From the NCBI GenBank assembly GCA_963730555.1, contig CAVSSS010000010.1, positions 1-64,000 on the forward strand: 64,000 nt of DNA, read 5' to 3'. Shown in pieces: positions 1 through 8,304 of the stretch. The DNA comes from Roseiarcus sp963730555. GTDB taxonomy: Bacteria; Pseudomonadota; Alphaproteobacteria; Rhizobiales; Beijerinckiaceae. A program made the position numbers and the translations under genes. The first letter of the stretch is position 1. Each line of letters begins with the position of its first letter. The notes beneath the pieces were generated by a model. It had not been told where the DNA came from, did no database searches, and saw only the letters and a list, made by a program, of their open reading frames with translations.

Positions 1-339
1 AAAAGGGATGAAACCTCGACAGTCGGGCCGCGAAACTTGTGACTAGATGTGACGGGAGCCGACGCTACGCGACGCAACTATGGCGGGTTCTCTGGCCTCC
101 AGGCCCGATCTTGGTTTGGGCGCGCAGGAAAAGCCAAGGCGGCGCAACAGCTTGCGCATAAAGGGTCTCCGTTGCCGGAGCGCGAAGGCGCCATCTTGCA
201 GATCCGCGCAGCGCGTTGATATTCATGAGCCAGCGGGGCCGGACGACGGTCCGTGCGATCGAGGGTTTCTTCGTCGGTTTCTTTCGATCCGCCCCGCGCA
301 TTACTCGGCTCGCAACCGGCGACGAAAACCGACGTTCCA

Positions 340-735
340 ATGAAAAGGCCGACTGTCGGCGGGACCGACAAACTGCGCGCGCTCACCGAGGACTCGGAGT
401 TGCGCGCGCTGATGGAGCAGTACTACGCGGCGTCGGCCGGCGAGGCGGAGCCGATCCTGAAAGTTTTCGCCGCGAAAGCCGACGAACTCCATCCAGAATG
501 GCGCGAGACGGTCGAGCGCGCCGAGCGCGACGGCGTCATCTTGCGCGCGCTGTTCATCCACGCCCTGAAGGAGGCGCGGGCGCGGCCAGACCTCACTGAG
601 CGCGATCAGTTCGAGATCATGGACCTGGAGGCGGAGTTTGTCATGCGCTTCGAGATATTTTCCGTCACTGCCCTCTCTCTGCGGCGGCGAGAGGCGCGAT
701 CAGGTTGGTGTCTGTCGTTCAAAAGATGGAGATGA
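340..735 (+). CDS. hypothetical protein, unrecognised
   Basis: About 131 residues, rich in Glu, Arg and Ala and predicted mostly helical. No family is recognised. The ATG at 340 is chosen because the protein-like, charged part begins there (MKRPTVGGTD); the in-frame extension upstream has no such character. No clear Shine-Dalgarno sequence precedes it. The last residues look like read-through into the next decayed gene, so the true C-terminus may lie near 660 with a frameshift beyond. It sits at the start of a block of decayed mobile-element genes. Confidence 0.35.
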   Translation: MKRPTVGGTDKLRALTEDSELRALMEQYYAASAGEAEPILKVFAAKADELHPEWRETVERAERDGVILRALFIHALKEARARPDLTERDQFEIMDLEAEFVMRFEIFSVTALSLRRREARSGWCLSFKRWR

Positions 736-1034
736 TCGCCCGCCTCGGCCTCGAAGAAGCGGAGAAGCGCAAGCGTCGCGCGATGTCTGACGGGGGACGG
801 AAGGGCGGGAGAAGAGCGGCAAAGCTCGGAGGGAAAACAGGCCTTGGATCCCCCACGCGACCGAGCTCAGGCAAGTTATCTATGCTCAGCTCCCTGGGCC
901 TCAGACGGAGATGTTGCGCTCGAAATCAAGACGCGATGGAAGCTAGAACTCCTCTCCCCCCTACCGTGCGGACGCTCGAGAAGTTCGTGTCCCAATTTCG
1001 CAAGCCGGGAACTCTTCCGAAGCGAGCGAAGTGA
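705..1034 (+). pseudogene. decayed small hypothetical gene
   Basis: Protein-like stretches occur in different frames: a basic helical segment (KMEMIARLGLEEAEKRKRRA) followed by a segment DVALEIKTRWKLEL in another frame and then RTLEKFVSQFRKPGTLPKRAK. This order resembles a small conserved protein that I associate with alphaproteobacterial integrative elements, but that link is from memory. At least two frame changes separate the pieces, so no intact product is expected. Confidence 0.35.
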
Positions 1035-1123
1035 AGGGGGCTTCGCTTCGGAAACGAAGGGGGCTTCAGTGTCTGGGAGGCGTGCCTCCCTAAGCACATA
1101 TCGCTGCGCATCCCGGCGGAAGG

Positions 1124-1507
1124 ATGCGCGGCTTGCTTCTCGATGTTCTACAGGCCTGTCCCGGCACGAACGACGTGACCCCGCAGCACGGGCGGGAAGA
1201 CACCGCGCTCACCGTCTACACCTATAATCAGGCCGCCGCGATCACGGGCCTCGCGCGCAGAACGCTCGAACGTTTGATCGCGCTCGGCAAAGGACCGGCC
1301 ATCATTGAACTCTCGCCGCGCCGGCGAGGCATCCTCGAAAGCGATCTCATCACCTGGTTGCACAAGCGCCGCCGCCCCGCTTCGAGCGAAGCGCCGCGCC
1401 CCCTCTCCGCTCCCCTTTTGAACCAATTCGCGGACGGAAACGTCCGTCCCGGATCCCGGCCTCCTTGCGCGCGCCGGGAAGTGAAAAATGCGCGCCCTTC
1501 AACGTAG
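1124..1507 (+). CDS. helix-turn-helix (AlpA/excisionase-like) protein
   Basis: The central part (about residues 30-85) reads YTYNQAAAITGLARRTLERLI, then LSPRRRGILESDLITWLHKRRR. This is the layout of MerR-like HTH_17/excisionase folds: a helix-turn-helix that recognises DNA followed by a wing and a terminal 'DL..WL' helix. Such proteins usually control excision or early genes of phage-like elements. The start is uncertain because the first 30 residues look non-native and may not be translated. It precedes an ssDNA-binding-type gene and a primase gene, consistent with a replication or control module of an old element. Confidence 0.55.
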   Translation: MRGLLLDVLQACPGTNDVTPQHGREDTALTVYTYNQAAAITGLARRTLERLIALGKGPAIIELSPRRRGILESDLITWLHKRRRPASSEAPRPLSAPLLNQFADGNVRPGSRPPCARREVKNARPST

Positions 1508-1521
1508 AGGAGATTGAAATC

Positions 1522-2022
1522 ATGATGATGTCGGACTTTCTCAAGGGCTGCCTCAAGGCTGAGGAACTGGAACCTGGATCTAGCGTTACGGCGCACATCA
1601 CGGCGGTTGACTCGCGCGAGTTCGAGGACGGAACGAAGGGCGTCCTCTTTCTGGACGTCTATGGTGAGCGCGGTCTCGTCCTCAACCAGACGAACCTGAA
1701 AACGCTGATGGCGGCGTTCGGCCGCAATTCCGAGAGCTGGGTGGGGCAGGACGTCGTAGTCAACCGCACGCTCGCTGACTTCAAGGGGAAACCGGTCCCG
1801 GCGATCCGCCTCGAGGCTGTGCGCCGCCCCGCCGTCACTGCGCCGGCCGTCGCAACGACGCCAAAGCTGGCCGCGCCGCGCGCCGCGACGACGACGTTCA
1901 CCACCGGGACGGCGACACCGGACGCCGTGCTGGGGCCGGAGTCGCCTATTGAGTCGGGCCCGCCGTCTGCGCCGCCGCCAGCGACGGGCTACGACGGTCC
2001 TGACGACGACATCGATTTCTAG
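1522..2022 (+). CDS. hypothetical protein with OB-like N-terminal part and acidic tail
   Basis: The ATG at 1522 is preceded by AGAGGAG at good distance, which fixes the start; it gives 166 residues. Residues 1-100 alternate beta-strand-like segments (SSVTAHITAVDSREFEDG, GVLFLDVYGERGLVLNQ) and include a conserved-looking WVGQDVVVNRTLADFKGKPVPAIRL. The rest is Ala/Pro/Thr-rich linker ending in an acidic tail (DDDIDF). That architecture, a beta-rich core with a linker and acidic tip, is reminiscent of single-stranded DNA-binding proteins, and a primase gene follows directly. This role is an inference; no family was recognised with certainty. Confidence 0.6.
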   Translation: MMMSDFLKGCLKAEELEPGSSVTAHITAVDSREFEDGTKGVLFLDVYGERGLVLNQTNLKTLMAAFGRNSESWVGQDVVVNRTLADFKGKPVPAIRLEAVRRPAVTAPAVATTPKLAAPRAATTTFTTGTATPDAVLGPESPIESGPPSAPPPATGYDGPDDDIDF

Positions 2023-2094
2023 ATCGCAAGCGTGAGCGCGTCGGGTGCGACGACGCGCTGCCGCGAGCGATCAGGAAAAAGGAGCGACCACATC

Positions 2095-2397
2095 ATGTGC
2101 GATGCTCTCGCCTGGGCGCGGGCGTACGCCGACCACGGTCTCGCTATCCTTCCTGTCAGACCCGATAAGACGCCGCTAACCCCCCATGGTCTTAAGGACG
2201 CTTCGGTGACCCAGCCGTCCTCGAAAGTGGTGGCGGGCTGGCCGTTCGCCGATTGCGCATGGGCGCTGCCCGCGACCGTAGTTGCAATCGACATCGACGT
2301 GAAGCCCGGCCGAAACGGCTACCAGGGTTTCGAGCACCTTCAAGGATGCGACCCACGCGACGTCATGACGCCAACGACGTCAACGCCCAGCGGCGGG
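2095..2397 (+). pseudogene. bifunctional primase/polymerase N-terminus, truncated by IS3
   Basis: Starting at ATG 2095 the product reads MCDALAWARAYADHGLAILP, then the GLKDAS and WPFADCAWALP segments and VVAIDIDVKPGRNGYQG. These are the conserved N-terminal motifs of prim-pol domain proteins, including the catalytic DxD (DID). The gene breaks off at TPSGG, where family members continue, because the left inverted repeat of an IS3 element begins at 2398. The rest of the gene is not found beyond the right end of the IS, so a deletion accompanied or followed the insertion. Confidence 0.7.
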
Positions 2398-2449
2398 TGG
2401 ACTTGCCTTGGGAAAGTGGAGAGCTTTCTGAAGGAAAGAGGAGCATTTC

Positions 2450-2747
2450 ATGGGCAAGCCGCAGCGACGGTTCGGGAAGGAATTTGAAGCCGAAGCCGTT
2501 CGGTTGGTTGAGGTGAGTGGTCGGACGCAAAGGGAGATCGCCATGGACCTCGGCGTCGGCCTTTCGACGCTGCGACGCTGGCTCGACAAGCGCCGCGAGC
2601 ACGAGATCGAGGCCGCCGCCGCCCGAACGGCAGGAGGACCTGGCGGCTGAGCTGAAGCGGTTGCGGCGCGAGAATGAGATCTTGCGACAGGAACGCGAGA
2701 TCCTGAAGAGGGCCGCGACTTTTTTCGCCAAGGAGGGAAGTCGATGA
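2450..2747 (+). pseudogene. IS3 orfA transposase, frameshifted
   Basis: The first frame gives the DNA-binding HTH_Tnp_1 part (RRFGKEFEAEAVRLVEVSGRTQREIA, written here in part: GRTQREIAMDLGVGLSTLRR). The second frame continues with the leucine-zipper part (QEDLAAELKRLRRENEILRQ, then EREILKRAATFFAKEGSR). The shift lies in the GCC-repeat around 2620-2635. The gene overlaps orfB by four bases at 2744-2747, the usual coupled arrangement. Confidence 0.8.
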
Positions 2748-3599
2748 GGTTCCGTCTCATCGATGCGGCGAAGAAGGAATTCCCCGTCCAGCGTCTCTGC
2801 AAGGTTCTTGGCGTCAGTCAGAGCGGCTATTTTGCCAGGAAGGATCGACCGGCCTGCCGTCGACAGCATGAGGACATGGTGCTGCTGGCCCATATTCGCT
2901 CGGCCTTTGCACTGTCGAACGCAACCTACGGCAGCCCGCGCATGACGCGCGAGCTTCGCGATGACGGGATCACCATCGGTCGTCATCGGGTCGCCCGGCT
3001 GATGCGAGAGAATGCCCTGAAGGCGCGGCAGAGGCGGCGCTTCAAACGAACGACCGACAGCCTGCACGCTTTTCCGGTCGCGCCAAACCTCTTAAATCAA
3101 GACTTCAACGCAGCGGGGCCGAACCAGAAATGGGGTGCCGACATTTCCTATGTCTGGACACGCGAGGGCTGGCTCTACCTTGCCGTCGTCATTGACCTCT
3201 TTGCTCGGCGCGTCGTCGGCTGGGCCGCCGGCGACCGGCTCCATAAGGAACTGGCGTTGTTGGCCCTACGCCGGGCCGTCGCCGTGCGGTGTCCATCCGT
3301 CGGGCTCATTCACCACGCGGACCGTGGCAGCCAATCTCTTCTCCGTCGAGTACCAGGCTGAGCTGAGAAAGAACGGCATCTCGATCTCGATGTCGGGCAA
3401 GGGAAACTGCTTCGACAACGCCATGGTCGAGACGTTCTTCAAGACCCTCAAGGCCGAACTCGTCTGGCGCACCATCTTCCAGAGCCGATCGAAGCTGCGA
3501 TCGCAATCGGCCGTTACATCGACGGCTTCTACAATCGTCCGCCGCCATTCGGCGCTCGACTTCATCAGCCCGCTTCAGTTCGAAGGGCGGGCAGCGTAA
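2744..3599 (+). pseudogene. IS3 orfB transposase (rve DDE integrase), frameshifted
   Basis: The N-terminal HTH_21 region (TYGSPRMTRELRDDG) and the DDE catalytic core are visible: the first Asp in GADISYVWT, the second in HHADRGSQ, and the Glu in NAMVETFFKTLKAEL. The frame changes after HHADRGSQ near 3335 and again near 3490-3535, where GRYIDGFYN is in a different frame from RRHSALDFISPLQFE. Two frame changes mean no full-length transposase is made. Confidence 0.8.
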
Positions 3600-3636
3600 A
3601 ATCGAAAACGCTCTCCACAAATGCCGGGCAAGTCCA

Positions 3637-3974
3637 ATGCGCCCCAGAATGTCAAACAGTTTAAGGTTCACATCAACCGCTGAGCGCGTTTGAACAGCCA
3701 TCGAAATGCCGTCCCGCGTCCCGACATGCGGCAATAACTTTCGGTCCAGCAGCGAGGAGGCGATCTGAAGGTGCAGTTGCATCGCGTTGTGAAGCACCGC
3801 CGTGATCGCCCTCCCGGCGGCGCTCGATTTTTTCCCGATATGCGGTCGCAGGAGGTTCCAGGTGTTCAGAAGCACCAACTCGCTGGCCTGATATGCCGCT
3901 TCGACGTTGTCCACGTCGCGGGCCCATACGAACAGCACCCACAGGGCGATGTACAATTGGCGCGCGATTCGCAC
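3637..3974 (-). pseudogene. unknown gene fragment cut by the IS3 right end
   Basis: Reading leftward from a possible GTG at 3974, the product begins RIARQLYIALWVLFVWARDV and ends at LFDILGRIGL just before the IS3 right end at 3636. It has a hydrophobic first segment and then an amphipathic, helical body. No family is recognised. It follows an IS1182-type transposase fragment in a different frame, so its true N-terminus is also missing or rearranged. I regard it as a two-sided remnant. Confidence 0.4.
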
Positions 3975-4218
3975 GCGTGCCCGTGTCCTTGCCGCTCGTC
4001 GCCATGGATCGCGCGTCGGGATCGGTCAAGGAAATCTGCTTGTCCGGCGCAGCATGCACGGCGGCTTCCAGCGCCTTGTACCGGCCCGCGAGCTGATCGA
4101 CGCGCCCGCCGAAGTTTGTGACCCGATAATGCGACGCCCCGAGGCTGGTGAGACTATTAGCCAGGAAGAGGTCAAGGCGGCTATCAGGATCAGCAGGGCC
4201 GATTGCGCTCCCGTCACG
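3973..4218 (-). pseudogene. IS1182-type transposase fragment
   Basis: One leftward frame reads DPDSRLDLFLANSL, RVDQLAGRYKALEAA and then ISLTDPDARSMATSGKDTGT. The last segment is the signature region found in IS1182/IS5-type DDE transposases before the VGYNVQ..D motif. The expected VGYNVQ continuation is missing; the sequence passes abruptly into an unrelated fragment near 3972. Only the middle of a transposase therefore survives. Confidence 0.5.
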
Positions 4219-4385
4219 CTACCGCCGCGGCCAGCCGCAAAGCACGTCAATTTATCGCAATCGTGGTTCGCCGAGCCGCCAACCAAAGAGCCGCCGCCGA
4301 GGGTAGATTTGCGGGAGGCGAGAGAGAAGTCAGCGGGTCGTAATATCGCACATGACGTGAGGGACCTCGCTTTCCAGCTCCACCG

Positions 4386-4541
4386 TTGCCAGGCGCCGAC
4401 AAGCTGGTTGAGAGGCTTAGCGCGGACGAAAGGGAAGAGGTCCGCCTCGGCATCGAAGCCGTGATGCGGATCAAAGCGGCTCTAGACAGGCTGGGCCAGC
4501 GCAACGCCCAACTTCCTAACGAACGCCAGCGGGCTCCGTAG
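4386..4541 (+). pseudogene. possible C-terminal fragment of a helical protein
   Basis: One open frame ends KLVERLSADEREEVRLGIEA, VMRIKAALDRLGQRNAQL and stops at 4539-4541. It is highly charged and helical (coiled-coil-like) and unlike random translation. The frame opens only at 4356 after a stop, with no good start codon, so it is either a remnant or a very small protein using TTG. No family is recognised. Confidence 0.25.
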
Positions 4542-4784
4542 GCCGACCAAAAGACCCTTCCCTTGGAGCCGGACGTTCGTCCAACGCGCACTCAGAACGG
4601 CTCTTCCCAGGCGCACCGAGGTGCTTCCACTCGCGGGCCATCCGCTGCGCCTCGGCGATCTGAGCGGGCGTCATCTTTGGCGGCAACCTCATGCCCACCT
4701 CCGCCTCGCCTCCAGTTCGACGAGCCTGAGGATGACTTCGCTGTAGCTCTCGCCGGGCCTGCGCAGCGCCATGAGCGACGCGGC

Positions 4785-5078
4785 TCAGCCGAGCGAGCGG
4801 ATGATTTCGCGGTAAGCGGTCTCTGGGAACGCCTTCAGCGTCTTCGTGCGCACGAAGCCGAGGCCACCGAGCTGCAGGACGTAACGGGCCATGACGGCGT
4901 CGTCCGGCGCCTCGCAAATTCCGACGAAGTCGAACTCGCCCATCACCATGTAAAACTGCTTCATCTCGCCGCCCATGTCGGCAAGTAGCTTTTTGGCGGC
5001 GTCGAGCCGCCGCGGCGAGTCCTTCGCGGCCTTGATGCCCGCCTCGGTCAGGTTGAAGAGCGCTATGTAGGTGGTCAT
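4785..5078 (-). CDS. GYD domain-containing protein
   Basis: The 97-residue product begins MTTYIALFNLTEAGIKAAKD and contains YMVMGEFDFVGICEAPDD, the diagnostic central strand and turn of the small GYD family (ferredoxin-like fold, about 95 residues). Function in this family is not established. The gene is complete, starts at ATG 5078 after a purine-rich GAGAGGAAAAC sequence, and stands alone: the next gene upstream is on the other strand. It is one of the few intact genes in the first 6 kb. Confidence 0.88.
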   Translation of the reverse strand: MTTYIALFNLTEAGIKAAKDSPRRLDAAKKLLADMGGEMKQFYMVMGEFDFVGICEAPDDAVMARYVLQLGGLGFVRTKTLKAFPETAYREIIRSLG

Positions 5079-5253
5079 TGTTTTCCTCTCGATGATCGCG
5101 GCGGGGCGTTACTTAAGCGTACTCCGGCAACGCGCGTCTGGCCGCGGGCTGAAGGCGCTCTGCGAAGCTTCTGCCGGCTTTAGGACAGATTTAGGAAATT
5201 TTTATTAATGTCTGGTGAGGTTGGCTTGCTGGCGGGCGACCGAATAGTTTCGC

Positions 5254-5391
5254 ATGAGCGATCCCGACCAGCTGACCTCCCACGACAAGACCTTTGATCG
5301 CGACACGCGGGGTCTCGTCGTTCGGATTATTGTGGTTGCTCTTCTCGCTGTGCTCTTCTGGCATACAGTCGTCGCTACCGGAAGGCTGTGA
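5254..5391 (+). CDS. small single-span membrane protein, hypothetical
   Basis: A 45-residue frame reads MSDPDQLTSHDKTFDRDTRG followed by a hydrophobic segment (residues 21-41, VVRIIVVALLAVLFWHTVVA) and ends TGRL. The charged N-terminus plus one clean transmembrane helix is typical of genuine tiny membrane proteins. There is no strong Shine-Dalgarno sequence before the ATG, which lowers confidence. No family is recognised, and the neighbours give no hint of its role. Confidence 0.45.
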   Translation: MSDPDQLTSHDKTFDRDTRGLVVRIIVVALLAVLFWHTVVATGRL

Positions 5392-5541
5392 CGTCCCGAG
5401 GCGCGTTGAGTCCACCACAAGCTGAGCGATCACATCTCCGGCGCACGCCGCAAAATTGAATTGCGCACTTAACTCGCCTCCTGCACTGATACGGTTGGCC
5501 CTCGGGCACTGCAAATAAAGTCAATGACGGGAGGCGGCTAA

Positions 5542-5760
5542 ATGAGCGGTATCACCGACCATCCGGACGATTTTGATCGAGAGTGGGCCTACCGCAGGGG
5601 CTACGCGCATGGCGCCGAAGCGGTCGTGGCAGCGCTTCGGCCTCATTTGCCCGAAGCAATCCGGCGCAAAGCGGAAGTGTGGCTTGCCTGTGAACTAATA
5701 TCTTGGAGGGCGCAGTTCCAACCAAAAATGACGCAGCCGCCAGAATTCCGTTTGAAGTAA
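5542..5760 (+). CDS. hypothetical protein, 72 aa
   Basis: The product reads MSGITDHPDDFDREWAYRRG, then AEAVVAALRPHLPEAIRRKAE and an aromatic C-terminal part. GGGAGG lies 11 bases before the ATG and supports the start. Acidic, helical and soluble in appearance; no family is recognised. It follows the small membrane protein by about 150 bases of non-coding DNA. Confidence 0.6.
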   Translation: MSGITDHPDDFDREWAYRRGYAHGAEAVVAALRPHLPEAIRRKAEVWLACELISWRAQFQPKMTQPPEFRLK

Positions 5761-6842
5761 GGAGTTAGATCAAGCACCGTCCTCGAGCGATAGGGAATGC
5801 TTGTCGGGCGACGCTTTTCCGACACAGCTTTGCCAGCATAGCGCTGGGCAGCGGCCCGGGCCTCCCGACCGTTCGAAAACTTTTCGGGCATTCGCTGCCG
5901 GCGACAACCGCACGATATGCACATTTGGATGCGGATCCGGTCCGGCGTGCCGTCAACGGTATTGGCGTGACGATTGCAGCCGGTCTGGGAAATAAAGATG
6001 GCGATGTAGTCGCGATGAGGAAGGTCCGAAGTCGACGTCAAAAGTCGCGCATTGCATGCGAGTTGCGCGCCGGGCAAGCCCTTGAGTCGCCCCTCGTCCG
6101 GGCCCACCAGAACAGCACCTCTCGGTTTCGTTTGGCTCTTCTGCTGAGCTTTCAAGCGGTCCAAGCGCGGTTGTTTGGATTAAGTTCTACTGATTGGATC
6201 ATAGTCCGCGTTCGTCGGTCGCAGCGAGCGGCGGCCATCACGATCACCCCAATTAAATCATTTCGGATAAAATTCTGCCCCAACGACAGACCTTTTAGAC
6301 AAAGCTCGCTATACATTTACTTGTCAAACTCGCAAGTGAGATGAAAAATTGCCGACAAATATTGTCGACAAATATTGCATAGACGCCTTGAACCACTGCA
6401 AATAATTCGCCAATTTGGCGAAATTATAGGGAGGGAACGAATGACGTTCCGAAAAGATAGGAATTGGCCAACCCCCGGCACGCCTGCAGTTATACACAGG
6501 CCGAGTAGACAGACGTCGAAAAATCGGTCCACCGGCGGAGAGAAAATAAGGCGATGGCCAATTGTTGTAATCACTGCAACGTGCAAGTATTTGTCGGGAG
6601 GCATTCGTGTTCTTGGTCAAAGCTACTCTATATACGATGATCACGGGCCTCAATAGATAGCAGTCAGCGGTCGGATTAGCGGGAGAGGTCTCCGTGGTAC
6701 TTCACGGGGAGGGTTCGAAGCGCCGTCAAAGAGCTTTTTTGTCCCTGAGCGTACGCCTCGTCATTTTGAGGCTCCTCGGCGGCGACGCGTGAGGGGCGCA
6801 CCTTCGCACCCCGCGTCTGTAAACTCCGCATCTTTCGCAACG
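5761..6842. other. gene-free stretch, AT-richer centre with a 12-bp direct repeat
   Basis: No convincing coding frame was found on either strand. The part from about 6280 to 6660 is clearly richer in A and T than its surroundings. It contains two copies of CGACAAATATTG at 6353-6364 and 6366-6377, flanking a TGTCGACA-like centre, so the block is close to palindromic. The stretch separates the mobile-element debris from the E3 remnant of the catabolic operon. Confidence 0.5.
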
Positions 6843-7113
6843 CTATTTGTGAGTTGCGCGGCCGTGAGCGTCCACACGCATCATTTCGGAGAGCGTGGGG
6901 TGGCGGAAAACAGTGTGGATCAATTCCTCCTGCGTCGCCTCCAAGTTTCGGCGGCACGCAGCAGCGCCTTTGTCGGAATACAGCCCAATCGAGGCAAATT
7001 CCGCCGAGGTACTTGCGCTTCACGACGGCAGCTTTGAGCCCAAGCTGCGCCGCCCGGATCGCCGCGACGTAGCCGCCGGGCCCAGAGTCGATGACAATGA
7101 TGTCAAATTTCAT
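6843..7113 (-). pseudogene. lpd: dihydrolipoamide dehydrogenase (E3) remnant, internally deleted
   Basis: Reading leftward from ATG 7113 the product starts MKFDIIVIDSGPGGYVAAIR, the FAD-binding GxGxxG region of E3 (with one Gly replaced by Asp). It continues to GGICLDW; after a one-base shift the next frame gives GCIPTKALLRAAE, which would carry the redox-active site region. The sequence then jumps to ATQEELIHTVFRHPTLSEMM, the conserved E3 C-terminus, and stops at 6843. Roughly the middle 380 residues are gone. The ATG overlaps the stop of the upstream GTPase gene (ATGA), so it was the last gene of the operon; E3 must now come from elsewhere. Confidence 0.8.
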
Positions 7114-8301
7114 TCAGTCTGCGTCATCGATCTCGCGATCTCGTGTGCCTTCCGGCCGCGCGCTCGCGCCTTAAAGGTCCGAGCACTGACACGATCAAGC
7201 AGATCGATGATGTCCCTGAGGCTGTCTCGTGGGATGCCTTGAGTGATGAAGATAATCCGCGACCGATGATCGCTATCGGGCCAACGGTCGAGCCAGGTCA
7301 TCGTGTGGAGGAGATGTTGCGCGCCCTGGATCACAGCTGGTCGGCCTGGTTCCTCGGCGACGTTTACGAGTCCCTTGACGCGCAGAAGCCCCGTTCCGAG
7401 GTTCTGCGCAATTCCGCCAAGCAGAAACTGAACTTCCTCACGCGCGAGAGGGCTCTCGCGCGTGAGAACGAAATTCTCAATTCCCCTGCCTTCAAGGTGG
7501 GAACTGTGGGAATGACCGCCGTCGAGATCGTGTTCGTGATGGCTATGATTGTCGTCACATCCATCATATTGGTGCGCAGCGTTCTGATGGGCCTGGAAGT
7601 CGAGCCACGGGCGAGGGTCCGACTGCGGGTCTGTCGCGTCGAAGCCTCGAGACGAAAGGAGTTCTGGCAATTGCCGCCGGCGACCAGTCGACCTCGTCGA
7701 TACCTGCTGACGGGTTGATCCGACGGAGTTCGAGCCGAATGCGTGTCGAGCCGTTCTGCCTGTCGCCTGAGACCATGTCGAGTTTCGTGATCCGGATCTG
7801 GTCGGCCAAGGCGACCTGACGAATGGACTCGTCGTGCGCTTCCGACGTTCCCGCCCAGTTGACGGCGTCGACGAGCGTCAGAACGCTCGCAACGCGGTAG
7901 AGCCCGTCCAGCGTTGGCTCCGACAGAAACGCCTGAACGACCGGGCCCGGCTCGGCCAGGCCAGACGTCTCGATCACGACGTTGTCGAACGCTGGGATGT
8001 CCCCGCGCTCTCGCGCGTGGTAGAGGCCGTTGAGGGTCCCAACCAAGTCGCTTCGCACGGTGCAGCAAAGGCAGCCGTTCTCGAGAACGACCACCGAGTC
8101 GGAACTGCTGGCGAACAACTGGTGATCGAGTCCCACCTCGCCGAACTCGTTGACCACAACAACTGTCTTCGCAAGCTCCGCCGAGCGCAGGGCAGAGTTG
8201 ATTAGCGTTGTTTTCCCGCTTCCAAGGAACCCGGTGACGAGCGTCACGGGAATCCGACCCTTGGCGTCGGCTCGCGGGTCCGCAACGGTCATTGAGGACA
8301 C
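7110..8301 (-). pseudogene. CobW/COG0523-family GTPase, one frameshift
   Basis: The N-terminal G domain has Walker A GFLGSGKTTL, the metal-binding CxCC motif in NGCLCCTVRSDL and the ETSGLAEPGPV segment. Near 7655-7665 the frame changes; the next frame carries the His-rich linker (NHSHHEHDLDGGHSHSSH) and the CobW C-terminal domain ending at 7110. Family members are metallochaperones that hand Zn, Co or other metals to client enzymes. Its place directly after an M24 metalloenzyme-fold gene, with a three-base gap, suggests that protein as a client, but that is inference. One corrected base would restore the whole gene. Confidence 0.8.
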
Positions 8302-8304
8302 CGG

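Larger units (their letters stand above)
2398..3636 (+). mobile_element. IS3-family insertion sequence, inactivated
   Basis: Imperfect terminal inverted repeats match over about 27 bases: the left end begins TGGACTTGCC and shares GTGGAGAGC with the reverse complement of the right end, which finishes at 3636. The 1239-bp length and overlapping orfA/orfB fit IS3. Both reading frames are broken by single-base shifts, so the copy cannot transpose by itself. Bases directly outside the two ends (GGG on the left, ATG on the right) do not form a target duplication, suggesting a flanking deletion or rearrangement. Confidence 0.85.

Noticed and set aside
2363..3067. Leftward 234-residue frame in the IS3 element
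   Set aside because: Antisense to orfA and orfB; no domains.
5643..6164. Leftward 173-residue frame containing MCISCGC
   Set aside because: It overlaps the more credible 72-residue gene at 5542-5760, has no ribosome site, and the Cys pair is not followed by any family pattern.
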